DNA of 8,334 bases from CAWUJK01 sp963922865 (GCA_963922865.1 CAWUJK010000044.1:1-8334); one strand, 5' to 3'; shown: positions 1 through 7,123, numbered from the stretch's first letter. Notes: generated by a model not told the origin, from the letters alone. A program made the numbers and translations.

Positions 1-40
1 TTGCCTTGTTGCCTTGTTGCCTTGTTGCCTTGTTGCCTTG
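1..40. repeat. Perfect 8-bp tandem repeat, five copies
   Basis: Five exact head-to-tail copies of TTGCCTTG (CAAGGCAA on the minus strand) fill the first 40 bases and may continue beyond the window edge. The unit is 50% G+C, far above the surrounding sequence. It lies inside the start of a minus-strand open frame. Because 8 is not a multiple of 3, gain or loss of one unit would shift that frame, and three units (24 bp) encode the eight-residue period QGNKATRQ. The repeat itself is certain; its role is inferred. Confidence 0.97.
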
Positions 41-49
41 TTTTTTCAT
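1..49 (-). CDS. Start of an unknown reading frame, cut by the window edge
   Basis: An ATG at 47-49 opens a minus-strand frame that reads MKKQGNKATRQQGNKA and leaves the window after 16 codons. Everything past the third codon is the 8-bp repeat. Support for a real start is a GGA four bases before the ATG, which is the only Shine-Dalgarno-like element near a start in this window, and a promoter-like TTGACA/TATATT pair just upstream. There is no downstream sequence to identify a product. The alternative is that this is an intergenic repeat that happens to be open. Confidence 0.35.
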   Translation of the reverse strand, partial: MKKQGNKATRQQGNKA

Positions 50-73
50 ATATTCCAATATTAATATATATAT

Positions 74-104
74 AATATAGTCTTTTTTTTCAATCCTTTG
101 TCAA
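74..104 (-). promoter_or_regulatory. Candidate sigma-70 type promoter reading leftwards
   Basis: On the minus strand a perfect -35 TTGACA (99-104) is followed after 19 bases by TATATT (74-79). The spacer is longer than the optimal 17 and holds a run of eight A. Transcription would start near position 67, about 18 bases before the ATG at 49. The placement between the broken HEPN remnant and that ATG fits a new transcription unit. Confidence 0.45.
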
Positions 105-159
105 GTGTTTTTATTACTTTTTCATTGACTTTTTTGTATTTTAAAGATTAAAAAAATTA

Positions 160-284
160 CTACATATTATTTTCTAATTGTATTATTAGATCTTCTAATT
201 TCTTATAATTTTCATTTATGAACTCAATGTGTCATAAGCTTTCTGAAAAAGTAAAATTTGATTTTCTAGTTTTTTTAATTCCAT
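160..284 (-). pseudogene. Internally deleted HEPN-domain toxin (HI0074-like) remnant
   Basis: An ATG at 282-284 overlaps the end of the MNT gene by 10 bases and encodes 22 residues, MELKKLENQILLFQKAYDTL followed by SS, then TAA at 216-218. This resembles the amphipathic first helix of HI0074-type HEPN proteins. In another frame the following bases read INENYKKLEDLIIQLENNM and stop at TAG (160-162), which resembles the last helix of the same family. A whole HEPN protein is about 130 residues; here only about 40 remain, in two frames, and the middle that would carry the RNase motif R-x4-6-H is absent. The overlapping order MNT then HEPN is typical of this toxin-antitoxin pair. The family assignment rests on short pieces plus context, so it is moderate; the first ORF could instead be a chance micro-ORF. 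Confidence 0.6.
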
Positions 285-565
285 TTTATAATATCATTGA
301 GTGCAATTTTTTTAAATTTTTCATCAACTGTATTAAAATCCACTAAATCTACTGGATATGGTAATCTTCTTAGTTTTCTTTTTATTCTAATTAGTTTATT
401 AAAATTTATGGCTTGTTTTCAAACAATTCATATATCATAGTCTGAATTTTTTCTATGATTTCATTTAACTCTACTTCAAAACAAAAAAATTTTATAATCG
501 CAAGGTTTTTCTAAATTTTCCAAAATAGATTTTATTATAATTTTTTTAACTGTATTATTTAACAT
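275..565 (-). CDS. Minimal nucleotidyltransferase (MNT), antitoxin of a HEPN-MNT pair
   Basis: The 96-residue product carries the DNA polymerase beta-type nucleotidyltransferase signature GSx10DxD exactly: G30-S31, then D42-Y-D44, with a third acidic residue at D73 in PVDLVDF. All three metal-binding aspartates are therefore present and the enzyme is probably active. The length is normal for the family. Known MNT antitoxins of this class bind a HEPN RNase toxin and can transfer AMP to it. The gene runs from ATG (563-565) to TAA and contains UGA glycines, including the G of the GSx10DxD motif. Its HEPN partner immediately downstream is degraded, so the enzyme may be an orphan here or act on another HEPN protein elsewhere. 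A palindrome and a TATAAT lie just upstream. The domain is certain; the antitoxin role is inferred from family and position. Confidence 0.9.
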
Positions 566-591
566 AATATTTACTTAAAAAATATGAAAAT

Positions 592-597
592 ATTATA
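592..597 (-). promoter_or_regulatory. Candidate -10 box for the MNT gene
   Basis: A consensus TATAAT on the minus strand would start transcription about 20 bases before the MNT ATG. No -35 hexamer is recognisable; the expected position falls in the 20-bp palindrome at 605-624, as expected if that palindrome is an operator. In so A+T-rich a region a single hexamer is weak evidence. Confidence 0.3.
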
Positions 598-604
598 AAT
601 AAAA

Positions 605-624
605 ACAAATAATATATTATTTGT
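605..624 (-). terminator. 20-bp perfect palindrome: Pit terminator or MNT operator
   Basis: The sequence ACAAATAATATATTATTTGT equals its own reverse complement over 20 bases. It lies 48 bases past the stop of the Pit permease and is followed on the minus strand by TTTT, as a rho-independent terminator would be, although the stem is almost all A-T and has no natural loop. It also lies immediately upstream of the candidate -10 of the MNT gene, where an autoregulatory operator of a toxin-antitoxin operon would be. The sequence alone does not decide between these. Confidence 0.5.
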
Positions 625-671
625 ATCCTAATTTACAACAATTATTTTTAATATCTTAACTATTTAGTTTA

Positions 672-2102
672 TTATTTAGCTAGATAAATAATAAACAAAT
701 ACACAAACGAAGATATGATTCAAGCTATAGGTAAAGTTACAAGCCATGAAAGCACAATAGATTTAAGCTTAGAGTTTTCTATAACTTTTTTATCTTTTCA
801 TTTTGAAGTTTTAAGATACTGTCTATAAAGTCAAACTCAAAATACTCATCACAAAGCTATTTGTGTAGTTGAAACAGGTATTCACATCGCAGAAGCTATT
901 AGTACTGTTATTGCAGCAGATAAAGCTATACAATAAGCTATAGACTGATCTATTTTAGTTATTTCATTTCAAACAGTTTTTATAAGTCTAGAACCAAAAA
1001 CTGCTAGTCAGGTTGATAAAAATATTGCTCAAAGCAGCATTATCCAAAAAGGAACTCATATCTTACTCGTGGAATTCATTAAATCTAATCAGGAAGTCTT
1101 AACAGCATCGTATATAGCTGCAAGAGGTCATATAGCGTTAGCAACATCGTTTGCTCAATGGGCAAAACTTAAAAGAGCCACAGCAAATATAAGAGGTAAA
1201 TTAAAAAGTTTGTTTACAAATTTTTTCTTGTCTTTGAAAAAAGATTCTTTTTGTTTTTTAAAGTGAATCATTAACAATGAATAAACCAAAAAACCAATTA
1301 TAATAGAAACAAATATAGCTGTTGTTGTAAAATCAAATCATTTATCTACCAAGAAATCTTTTAAAGGAGTAAGTTTATATTTAAATCATTTTAATATTAA
1401 GTACATAGAAAATACTGACACCATAACAGAAACATAAACAGGAACCCAATTTTTTGCGGCTTCTCACCTATCTTGTTTTTTTAATATTGTTTTTCTAATA
1501 GATATGAAAAGAGCTATAGCAAAAAATGCTCACATGAGTATAGCAACTACCCAAGCAGCAGCAACTTTTCAAACCATTCACCAATTAACTATATATATAC
1601 CACTTGATGTTATTCAAGCTCAAATCAGTCATCAAAAAATTGAGTGTGTTATAGAGACTGGGGCTTTAAAGAATGTTGCTATATTAACCCATATAGCAGA
1701 ACCAAGTAAGGTAGCAAGCATTATAGCAATGAACTCTATAGAGGTCTTATCTATCATATTTGCATCAATAATACCTCATTTTATGGTATCAACAACATCT
1801 CAACCGGCTATCAAGGCTCCACTTGCTTCAAAAATCATAGCTATAATAATAGCTCAAGTTAAAGTTAAAGCTTTTGCTCAAACTGCGGGTCACATGTTGT
1901 TAGCAACATCATTTGCTCAAAGATTTATAGCCATATATATAGCAAAAACAGTTGCTAACAATAGATAAATATGCATATTATTTTCTAATTGAGGTAACTC
2001 AAAAAAATATACATAAGCTATAAAACTTATAACCATGAGAACTAAAAATAAATATTTTAAATTTGATAAATATTCATTTTTTATTTCCAATGTTATTTTC
2101 AT
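672..2102 (-). CDS. pit: Inorganic phosphate transporter, Pit/PHO-4 family
   Basis: A 476-residue inner-membrane permease that by family imports phosphate coupled to a cation. Both halves carry the PHO-4 signature: GANDVANNMGP at 62-72 and HGANDVANAIGP at 315-326. Each is followed by its partner loop, PVSITHSIFGGLIGAG at 148-163 and PVSTTQ with ALGG near the C-terminus. Hydrophobic segments cover most of the protein, with a charged cytoplasmic-looking stretch at about 281-300 between the halves. Many signature glycines, including that of the first GAND, are encoded by UGA, so the gene is invisible under the standard code. The length is typical. No phoU-like or phosphate-sensing gene adjoins it; it is flanked by a terminator upstream and an A+T palindrome downstream, so it is probably a single-gene unit. 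Function is secure; the coupling ion (proton or sodium) cannot be read from the sequence. Confidence 0.97.
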
Positions 2103-2139
2103 AAAAGTTTATTTTATAAAATATAATTAATATAGTTTA

Positions 2140-2148
2140 ATTCTAACA
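2140..2148 (-). promoter_or_regulatory. Possible extended -10 promoter for pit
   Basis: On the minus strand TG-T-TAGAAT forms an extended -10 element about 38 bases before the pit ATG. No -35 is visible. It sits in the 112-bp gap after the preceding gene's terminator, where a separate pit promoter is expected. TATATT at 2129-2134 is an alternative. Confidence 0.22.
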
Positions 2149-2186
2149 TGATTTTTAAAATTTTAAAATAATCTCATATTTACAAT

Positions 2187-2210
2187 AAAAAAATACATAG
2201 TTTACTATAT
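2187..2210 (-). terminator. Hairpin terminator after the rplI-ruvX-membrane gene cluster
   Basis: Just past the stop of the membrane protein gene the minus strand can fold ATAG/CTAT, extended by ATA/TAT after one mismatch, with a four-base loop (2194-2210). A run of seven T follows (2187-2193). The stem is weak but the T-tract and position fit an intrinsic terminator for the cluster. Confidence 0.55.
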
Positions 2211-2214
2211 ATTT

Positions 2215-2958
2215 TTATTTTCTAAAGCTTTCAAGTATTTCACGAGCTATATCTTTTCATCATAGTCCAAAAGCCAGTCATCCAGCAATAGTAATCATTG
2301 CTATAAATCACGTCAAGATAGTATTTATTATTGTTTTATCTACAAGTTTAGTATAGTTTAAAACTACTATTAAGGTAAAAAAAAGTATTATTATTTTTGC
2401 TCACATAGCTAAAACTTTGGAAAGGGTTTTTTGTTTTGTTATATTCATAGAGTGATAAACAACATCATGTATAAAGTTTGCAAATCTTATACCAAAAAAA
2501 AGTACAAATATTCAAATAAATAAACTTGGTAGATAGCTAAGCAAATCATCTAAAAATGTTTCAACTTCGTTTGTAAATTTTGTAACTGACCATCTAAAAA
2601 ACAGTAAAAATACATAATAAGATGAAGCTTTTGCCACTACTTTATCTATTTTGATTGTTTTTCAAAATACATCACTAAATTTCTTTTTTGGTTTTTTTGT
2701 TTTTAAATCTTTTTCAGTATTGATTTTTTCTTCATTTTCAAACTCTATATCAAGTTTATCTATTAGTTCAATGATTTTAAATTTTTTAAATAAAAACATT
2801 ATAAACTTATAAATCAAAAATGATATAGCAAATCATATAGTTAAAATAACAAAGGCCCAAAATATATCTGGTCATTTTTCAACTAAAAAGCTTTCTATAT
2901 TTCAAAAAATTTTTTGTTCTATTTTTAGTATATTTTCTTTAATATTTAGATTTATCAT
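2215..2958 (-). CDS. Small membrane protein with MscS-type conserved TM helices
   Basis: The 247-residue product has hydrophobic segments at about 32-55, 142-163, 187-202 and 212-234, with a possible further one near 112-124. A charged, lysine-rich loop lies at about 60-110. Residues 142-163 (LPSLFIGIFVLFFGIRFAN) resemble the conserved TM helix repeat of mechanosensitive-channel-related proteins (Pfam PF05552). The end, GGLAFGLGGKDIAREIL (226-242), matches the pore-lining helix and adjoining turn of the MscS superfamily. The protein ends there and lacks the cytoplasmic beta domain of true MscS. Three of the four glycines in the GG..GLGG segment are UGA. The ATG overlaps the end of ruvX (ATGATAA), implying translational coupling. 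A role in membrane tension or ion conductance is inferred from family only. Confidence 0.85.
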
Positions 2959-3377
2959 AATTTTTTATTGGATAAATAAGTTTCTAAAATTAGGCTAGCT
3001 GATATATCATCTTTTTTTTCTCAAACAGTTTTTTTTCAAAGCATCTTCAATATATTATCTGCTATATTACTTGTAAATCTTTCATCAATTCATATGATTT
3101 TCAGCTTATTTTTTCTTTTAGAATTTTTTCAAAACTTATTTTCTAGCTCTCTTATAAATTCTTTTGTTTTTTCCAGTTGGGTATCGTCTTTTCAATACAA
3201 ATCATAAGGTAGTCATACAATTATTGTATCTATATCTTCATAATCTATGAGGTATTTTTCAAGGGTTTTTATTATATCCACCCTCAAAACTATCTCTCTG
3301 GGTGTAGAAAGCATCTCAAATTCAAGGGCTATACCACAATTTTTATCTCAGTAATCTATTGCTAGGGTTCTACTCAT
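2952..3377 (-). CDS. ruvX: RuvX/YqgF, putative pre-16S rRNA nuclease
   Basis: The 141-residue protein has the RNase H-like fold motifs of the YqgF family in order: LAIDYGDKNCGIAL at 5-18 with catalytic D8, IVGLPYD at 53-59, GIDERFTS at 96-103 with D98-E99-R100, and KKDDISASLILETYL at 121-135 with the last acidic residue. Members trim the 5' end of 16S rRNA; the older name is putative Holliday junction resolvase. The length is normal for the family. The ATG follows the rplI stop directly with no spacer, so the two are co-transcribed and the start is fixed by context. Its own end overlaps the next gene by seven bases. The conserved glycine of IDYG is a UGA codon. Confidence 0.94.
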
Positions 3378-3827
3378 CTATTTTTTGTCAACGATTATAA
3401 ATAATTTTGCCATAGCATCTTTTCAAAGTTTTATAAAAACTTCACTATCTCACAATTTTTTTATGTGTCATGCTGGTAAATCTATATGCTTTTTGCTAAG
3501 GGTTATACCAAACAATTTTTTAACTTGTGATATAATATCTTTTTCTCAAACAGCTCAAAACACTTTTCAGCTAGAATCAGAATTCAATTTAAATAAAAGT
3601 TTTTTATGGTTTATTTTTTCTACTATGTTATGTCTGTTTTCAATAAGCTCTCTTCTACGGGTTTCTTGTTTTTTAGTATCTTGTTTCATTTGTTTTTCTA
3701 CTTGTGGAGTTAGTTCAACAGCTAATTTTTTAGGAAACAGCATATTTTGTGCATAACCTGGTTTTACTTCTTTTATATCTCATTTTTTTGCTACATGTAT
3801 AACATTTTCTAAAAATAATACTTTCAT
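3378..3827 (-). CDS. rplI: 50S ribosomal protein L9
   Basis: A 149-residue protein of normal L9 length. The N-terminal rRNA-binding domain is plain: MKVLFLENVIHVAKKGDIKE, then VKPGYAQNMLFPKKLAVEL, which matches the family signature around G-Y-A-x-N-x-L-x-P. A long charged helix follows at about 41-75, and the C-terminal domain contains FGAVGEKDI (97-105), where the family has FGSVT. L9 binds 23S rRNA near L1 and helps keep reading frame. The gene heads a compact cluster with ruvX and a membrane protein, not the rpsF-ssb-rpsR-rplI order common in other bacteria. The A/T-only leader has no Shine-Dalgarno sequence. UGA supplies most glycines. Confidence 0.97.
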
Positions 3828-3839
3828 AAAAAATTTTTA

Positions 3840-3845
3840 ATTATA
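3840..3845 (-). promoter_or_regulatory. Possible -10 box for the rplI cluster
   Basis: TATAAT on the minus strand, 12 bases before the rplI ATG, would give a very short leader of about six bases. No -35 is recognisable, and the whole 70-bp gap (3828-3897) is nearly pure A+T, so chance occurrence is likely. I see no terminator hairpin in this gap, so read-through from the upstream gene is also possible. Confidence 0.22.
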
Positions 3846-3897
3846 TAAATTTTAAATAAATTTTTATAATACTATAATAATAACACAAATAAATAAA

Positions 3898-5093
3898 TTA
3901 ATCAATATCTTCTCCAAAAAATCTAATATTTGTTCTTCTCATTCACATATCAGTTGTTCTAAAGTGTTGTGGGGGAATATCTAAATGTTTATTTACTATA
4001 GAAATTTTTTCACGAATACTTTCTACTGGCTTACTTATTCAGTCATCTATTTTGGTAAATTTTTAGTATCTAAATATGAGGTAGTATTTCTCAGGGTAGA
4101 TTTTCATGAAAATTGGTTCAAAGATCCATCTATATCTCAAAATCATATATTTGAATGTATAGTTTCGGTATTTCAACGCATACTTGATTGAGAATTTTTT
4201 TTTTCCATTGATTCTCTTAAAGCTATTTTGTAAGAAGAATTGTAAGCTTTTTTTAACATCGCTCAAGTCTCTTCCAAAAATCAAATTGCATCTTTCTTTT
4301 TCATACCAACTGTCATGGCTTTAACTATAACTCCACGATGATAAACTTGAAAAAGACGCTCTCTTTCTTCTTGAGTTTTCAATTCGTATTTTCTTAATTT
4401 TTCTTCCAATTCTTTTCATTCATATATATCTTTGTATGTAATTCGATCTTTGTTATCAAATTCACCATTCTTATCTTTTTCATAATATTCTAAAGAATAT
4501 ATTAAATCTTCTATCATTTCTCTCCTAAATTCTCAAGTTTCAAGTTCTTTTCTAATTGACTTTATTTCATAATCAAATCAAAAATAGGCAGACATATCTA
4601 TTCATGAGTAAAAAAAACTTCAAAACTCAATTATGCTATATTTTTTTGTATATTCTTCAATTTCTTTTGGGTTTATATGGTTTGGAAATACAACTTCCAT
4701 TCAAACTAAGTCATTATTATCATATTTAGATAATCTTTTAAAAATTCTATCATGTCTCTTTTTATATCACTCATCAAGTTCATATAATTTTATCTCATCT
4801 ATAGGTTTGGAGTATTTATATATTTTTTTTATTTGTTCAAAGCTCAGTCATTTATTTTTAGGGTCACTTAAATCTATTTTTTCCTCTAAAGATAGAGTAG
4901 TTTTTATGTTTTTTGGTTTTTTGTTATTTTCAAATAATTGAAAAATAGCCTTTCATGATTTAACTTGAGATGATTTTTGAACCATAGTATTTCAAAGATC
5001 TATAAAATTATCATCTTGTCAAAACGAATTTGCGTTTAGAAATAATAAAATAGTTAAAATAAAAATACTAAGCCCCTTTTTAGTAGTTGCCAT
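3898..5093 (-). CDS. Unknown exported protein, needs a -1 frameshift for full length
   Basis: I do not recognise this family. The product begins with a signal peptide or membrane anchor (MATTKKGLSIFILTILLFLN, then ANSFG), followed by a hydrophilic, lysine/glutamate-rich body. A short acidic stretch at about 206-222 (DKNGEFDNKDRI) resembles a calcium-binding EF-hand or dockerin loop, but weakly. In the starting frame it ends after 348 residues at TAG (4047-4049). A coding-like frame continues in the -1 register for 52 more codons, TKIDDGISKPVES through RRTNIRFFGEDID, to TAA at 3898-3900, giving 398 residues if the ribosome shifts after L346. The change of frame is confined to 4050-4062 because the second frame has a stop at 4063-4065. 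It could also be one lost base (mutation or assembly error). It has its own promoter and lies between the TPR gene and rplI. Confidence 0.8.
4056..4062 (-). promoter_or_regulatory. Candidate -1 frameshift heptamer A_AAT_TTA
   Basis: On the minus strand the heptamer AAATTTA lies in the exact zero-frame phase (A AAT TTA) needed for simultaneous -1 slippage onto AAA TTT. It falls inside the 13-base interval where the two frames of the exported protein must join. A AAU UUA is the slippery sequence of the Rous sarcoma virus gag-pol shift. No strong hairpin follows at the usual 5-9 base spacing and no upstream Shine-Dalgarno-like stimulator is visible, which weakens the case. Confidence 0.4.
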
Positions 5094-5127
5094 AAAAAAT
5101 AATTATTATTAAATAAAAAACAATATA

Positions 5128-5156
5128 AATATACTTTTTTTTTTACAAATACTCAA
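5128..5156 (-). promoter_or_regulatory. Candidate sigma-70 type promoter of the exported protein gene
   Basis: The minus strand has TTGAGT (5151-5156), a 17-base spacer that includes ten consecutive A, and TATATT (5128-5133). Transcription would begin near 5121 and give a leader of about 28 bases before the ATG at 5093. Spacing is ideal and each box is close to consensus. It sits in the 108-bp gap after the TPR gene, so the exported protein probably has its own transcript. Confidence 0.55.
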
Positions 5157-5201
5157 AAGTTTTTAGTTTGGGTAAACTTTAGTCTAGATAAAAATGTTTT
5201 C

Positions 5202-5984
5202 TTATCTCAATAAATTTTTAATTTTAGGATTTTTTAGGGTATCTACTAAGTATGGAGAATCTAAAATTATATCTTTATATTCAGGGGAAAGTTGAAGTAA
5301 ATGATTTATATCAGAAACAGCTTTATCTATATCTCATAAATTAGCATAAGCACATATTCTATTATACAAAGCATGTTGTTGATTTTCCGCCGAATCTGAT
5401 GATAAAATTTGATCAGAAATTTCTATGGTTTTTTCAAAAAGTCACATAGAAAGGTAGGTATTTCATCTTTCTATTATAACTCATTGAGATTCTGGTTTTA
5501 ATTTATATATTTTATCTAAAATATCCATTTTATCTATATCACTTTCTGCCAAATTAAACTGTCTCCAAAATACATTTACTTGTTGTTCTTTTTCTAATTC
5601 TAATATTTTATTTTGAAAATTAGTTATTATTTTCTTTGTTTCCCTATCCATACTTTCTTTTGTGGTTTTTTTTATATCTCAAATTGTTTTCCATCAAACA
5701 ACTCATACTCACATAATTATTATTGTGATGAAAACAAAAAGAAAATTAACAGTATTAGCTGAATAAGAAAGAGCTTTATCAACAGCTTCTATTTCTCTAT
5801 TTTGTATCTCGCTATAAATTTCTCTTTTAATTCATTCTAGTCATGTTCTAAGTTCTTTTATTTCTGTTAGAATAAATCTATCAGTCCAAGATATATCATC
5901 TGGAATTATGATATTTCAAGTATTTGCATGAGTGTTAAATGTAAAAAACAGCAAAATACTCAAAAATAAAATTATTTTTTTCAT
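5202..5984 (-). CDS. Membrane-anchored protein with TPR-like C-terminal repeats
   Basis: The 260-residue product starts with a signal-like segment (MKKIILFLSILLFFTFNTHA), then about 50 exported residues rich in charged helix, one strong transmembrane span at about 79-98 (VNFLFVFITIIIMGVGVVGW), and a probable coiled coil at about 100-135. The C-terminal 100 residues look like tetratricopeptide repeats: one at about 166-198 (GNTYLSMGLFEKTIEISDQI) and one at about 204-236 (ALYNRICAYANLGDIDKAV). The end, LDSPYLVDTLKNPKIKNLL, is like the capping piece that often ends TPR proteins. TPRs bind partner proteins; the partner is unknown. The topology suggests an N-terminal part outside the cell and TPRs inside. 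The gene begins 31 bases after nusA with no terminator between, so it is probably co-transcribed with nusA. No specific family is recognised. Confidence 0.85.
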
Positions 5985-6015
5985 TTTTTGGGGGTTATAA
6001 TAAGATTTTTTATTT

Positions 6016-7107
6016 TTATTGTGAGGGGTTTTCTTCGTTTTCTATTTCTGGTTTAGAATTTTTATCTTCTTCAATAGATATTTTATATCATGTTAATTCT
6101 GAGGCTAGGTTAACATTTAATCCTCATTTTCAAACTGCTCTAGCTCTTTCTCAAGCTTCTATATAAGCTATAACTGAATCTTCATCTTGACCTGGAATAA
6201 CTTTTAAAACTTTGGCTGGTGATAGAGCTTTTTTTATTACTTCTTCTGCGTTATCTATATTTGGGATAATATCTATTTTTTCACCAAATAGCTCATCCAT
6301 AACTTGTTTAACTCTTATTCATTTTTGACCTATAAGTGTTCAAACTGGATCTATTTCAGGAAATGTAGAAGAAACTAGCATCTTAGTTTTTACTCATGCT
6401 TTTCTTACGACTTTATCTATAGTTACTATTCATTCTTCTATTTCAGGGACAAATTCTTTAAATATTTCAGAAACAAGTTCTGGTCTTTTTCTACTAAGGG
6501 TAACTCTTGGTGTTTTATTTTCTTCTTTTAAAACATCTGCAACTAAAACATACATTCTAGCTCAAGCAGAATAATCATCTCTAGAAACTTGTTCTGCTTT
6601 TGGTAAAGGTATTTTATTGTCTTTGTATTCAAACAAAACTTTTACTCATTCTGCTATATCTATTTTCATAGGTATTATTTGTCATTTGTTATCTTTGAAG
6701 ATATCATAGATTTTTTCTTTTTCTGTTTCACCGATTTTTTGTATGATAACTTGTCTAGCTGCTTGTGAAGCTATTCTACCAAAACTTTCAGCGTTTTTTT
6801 CTGTCATTACTTCGTCAGTAACATCTATTTCTACAATGTCTCATTGCTCAAATCAATCTACTTCATCTATAGAAATTTCCAAATCAGGGTTTTCTACTTT
6901 TTCTACAACTGTTTTTTCAACTGATATTTCTATACTTTCTTTTTCTAAATCTATTTTTACATTTACTTCTTCTTCTTTGTTTCAATAATCTTTTTTATAG
7001 GCTGTTTTAATTGCGGCTTCTATTATTTCAACTAATTTTTGTTTTGGGATTTTCTTTTCTGTGCTTATCATTGTTATTGCTGCATCTATCTTTTTTATAT
7101 CTAGCAT
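6016..7107 (-). CDS. nusA: Transcription termination/antitermination factor NusA
   Basis: A 363-residue NusA, the length of the short form found in Gram-positive bacteria, without the acidic C-terminal repeats of E. coli. Domains in order are the N-terminal RNA polymerase-binding domain (1 to about 125), an S1-like domain (about 140-200) ending in PRVTLSRKRPEL, KH1 with the GQKG loop at 260-263 preceded by IDPVGTLI, the linker KKALSPAKVLKV, and KH2 with GKGG at 326-329 followed by LNVNLASELTGYKISI. It binds polymerase and nascent RNA and modulates pausing and termination. Fourteen of its 20 glycines are UGA and six are GGT/GGA, including UGA in both KH loops, which makes this the best anchor for the genetic code. 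It is not beside rimP or infB as in many bacteria. No Shine-Dalgarno precedes the ATG. Confidence 0.98.
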
Positions 7108-7123
7108 GGTTTAAAAATATTAA

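Noticed and set aside
1..40. CRISPR or transposon end
   Set aside because: The units are contiguous 8-mers without spacers, and no inverted terminal repeat or transposase frame is nearby.
1069..1266. 65-codon plus-strand open frame
   Set aside because: Antisense to the C-terminal half of Pit, including the second HGANDVANAIGP motif; no independent signal.
1504..1968. 154-codon plus-strand open frame
   Set aside because: It lies antisense to the Pit permease, whose signatures are clear on the minus strand under UGA = Gly. Its isoleucine/alanine/threonine-rich composition is the mirror of hydrophobic codons.
3385..3756. 123-codon plus-strand open frame
   Set aside because: Antisense to rplI, which is unmistakable on the minus strand.
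3986..4040. Stem downstream of the slippery heptamer as frameshift stimulator
   Set aside because: GAATA/TATTC can pair, but the stem is five or six pairs with a 17-base loop and starts about 16 bases past the heptamer, too weak and too distant to count as support.
3985..4191. 68-codon plus-strand open frame
   Set aside because: Antisense shadow of the exported protein gene, with no start context.
4063..4284. 73-codon minus-strand frame (MIFGRDLSDVKK...)
   Set aside because: Overlaps the exported protein gene in another register. The true frame continues directly from the signal peptide through this region. It shares a register with the post-shift tail but is separated from it by TAA at 4063-4065.
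4633..4941. 102-codon plus-strand open frame rich in Phe/Ser/Leu
   Set aside because: Antisense to the exported protein gene; composition reflects Lys/Glu/Asp codons read backwards.
5165..5178. AGTTT/AAACT hairpin after the TPR gene as a terminator
   Set aside because: Five A/T-rich pairs without a following U-tract on the minus strand; not convincing.
6743..6988. 81-codon plus-strand serine/threonine-rich open frame
   Set aside because: Antisense to the N-terminal domain of nusA.
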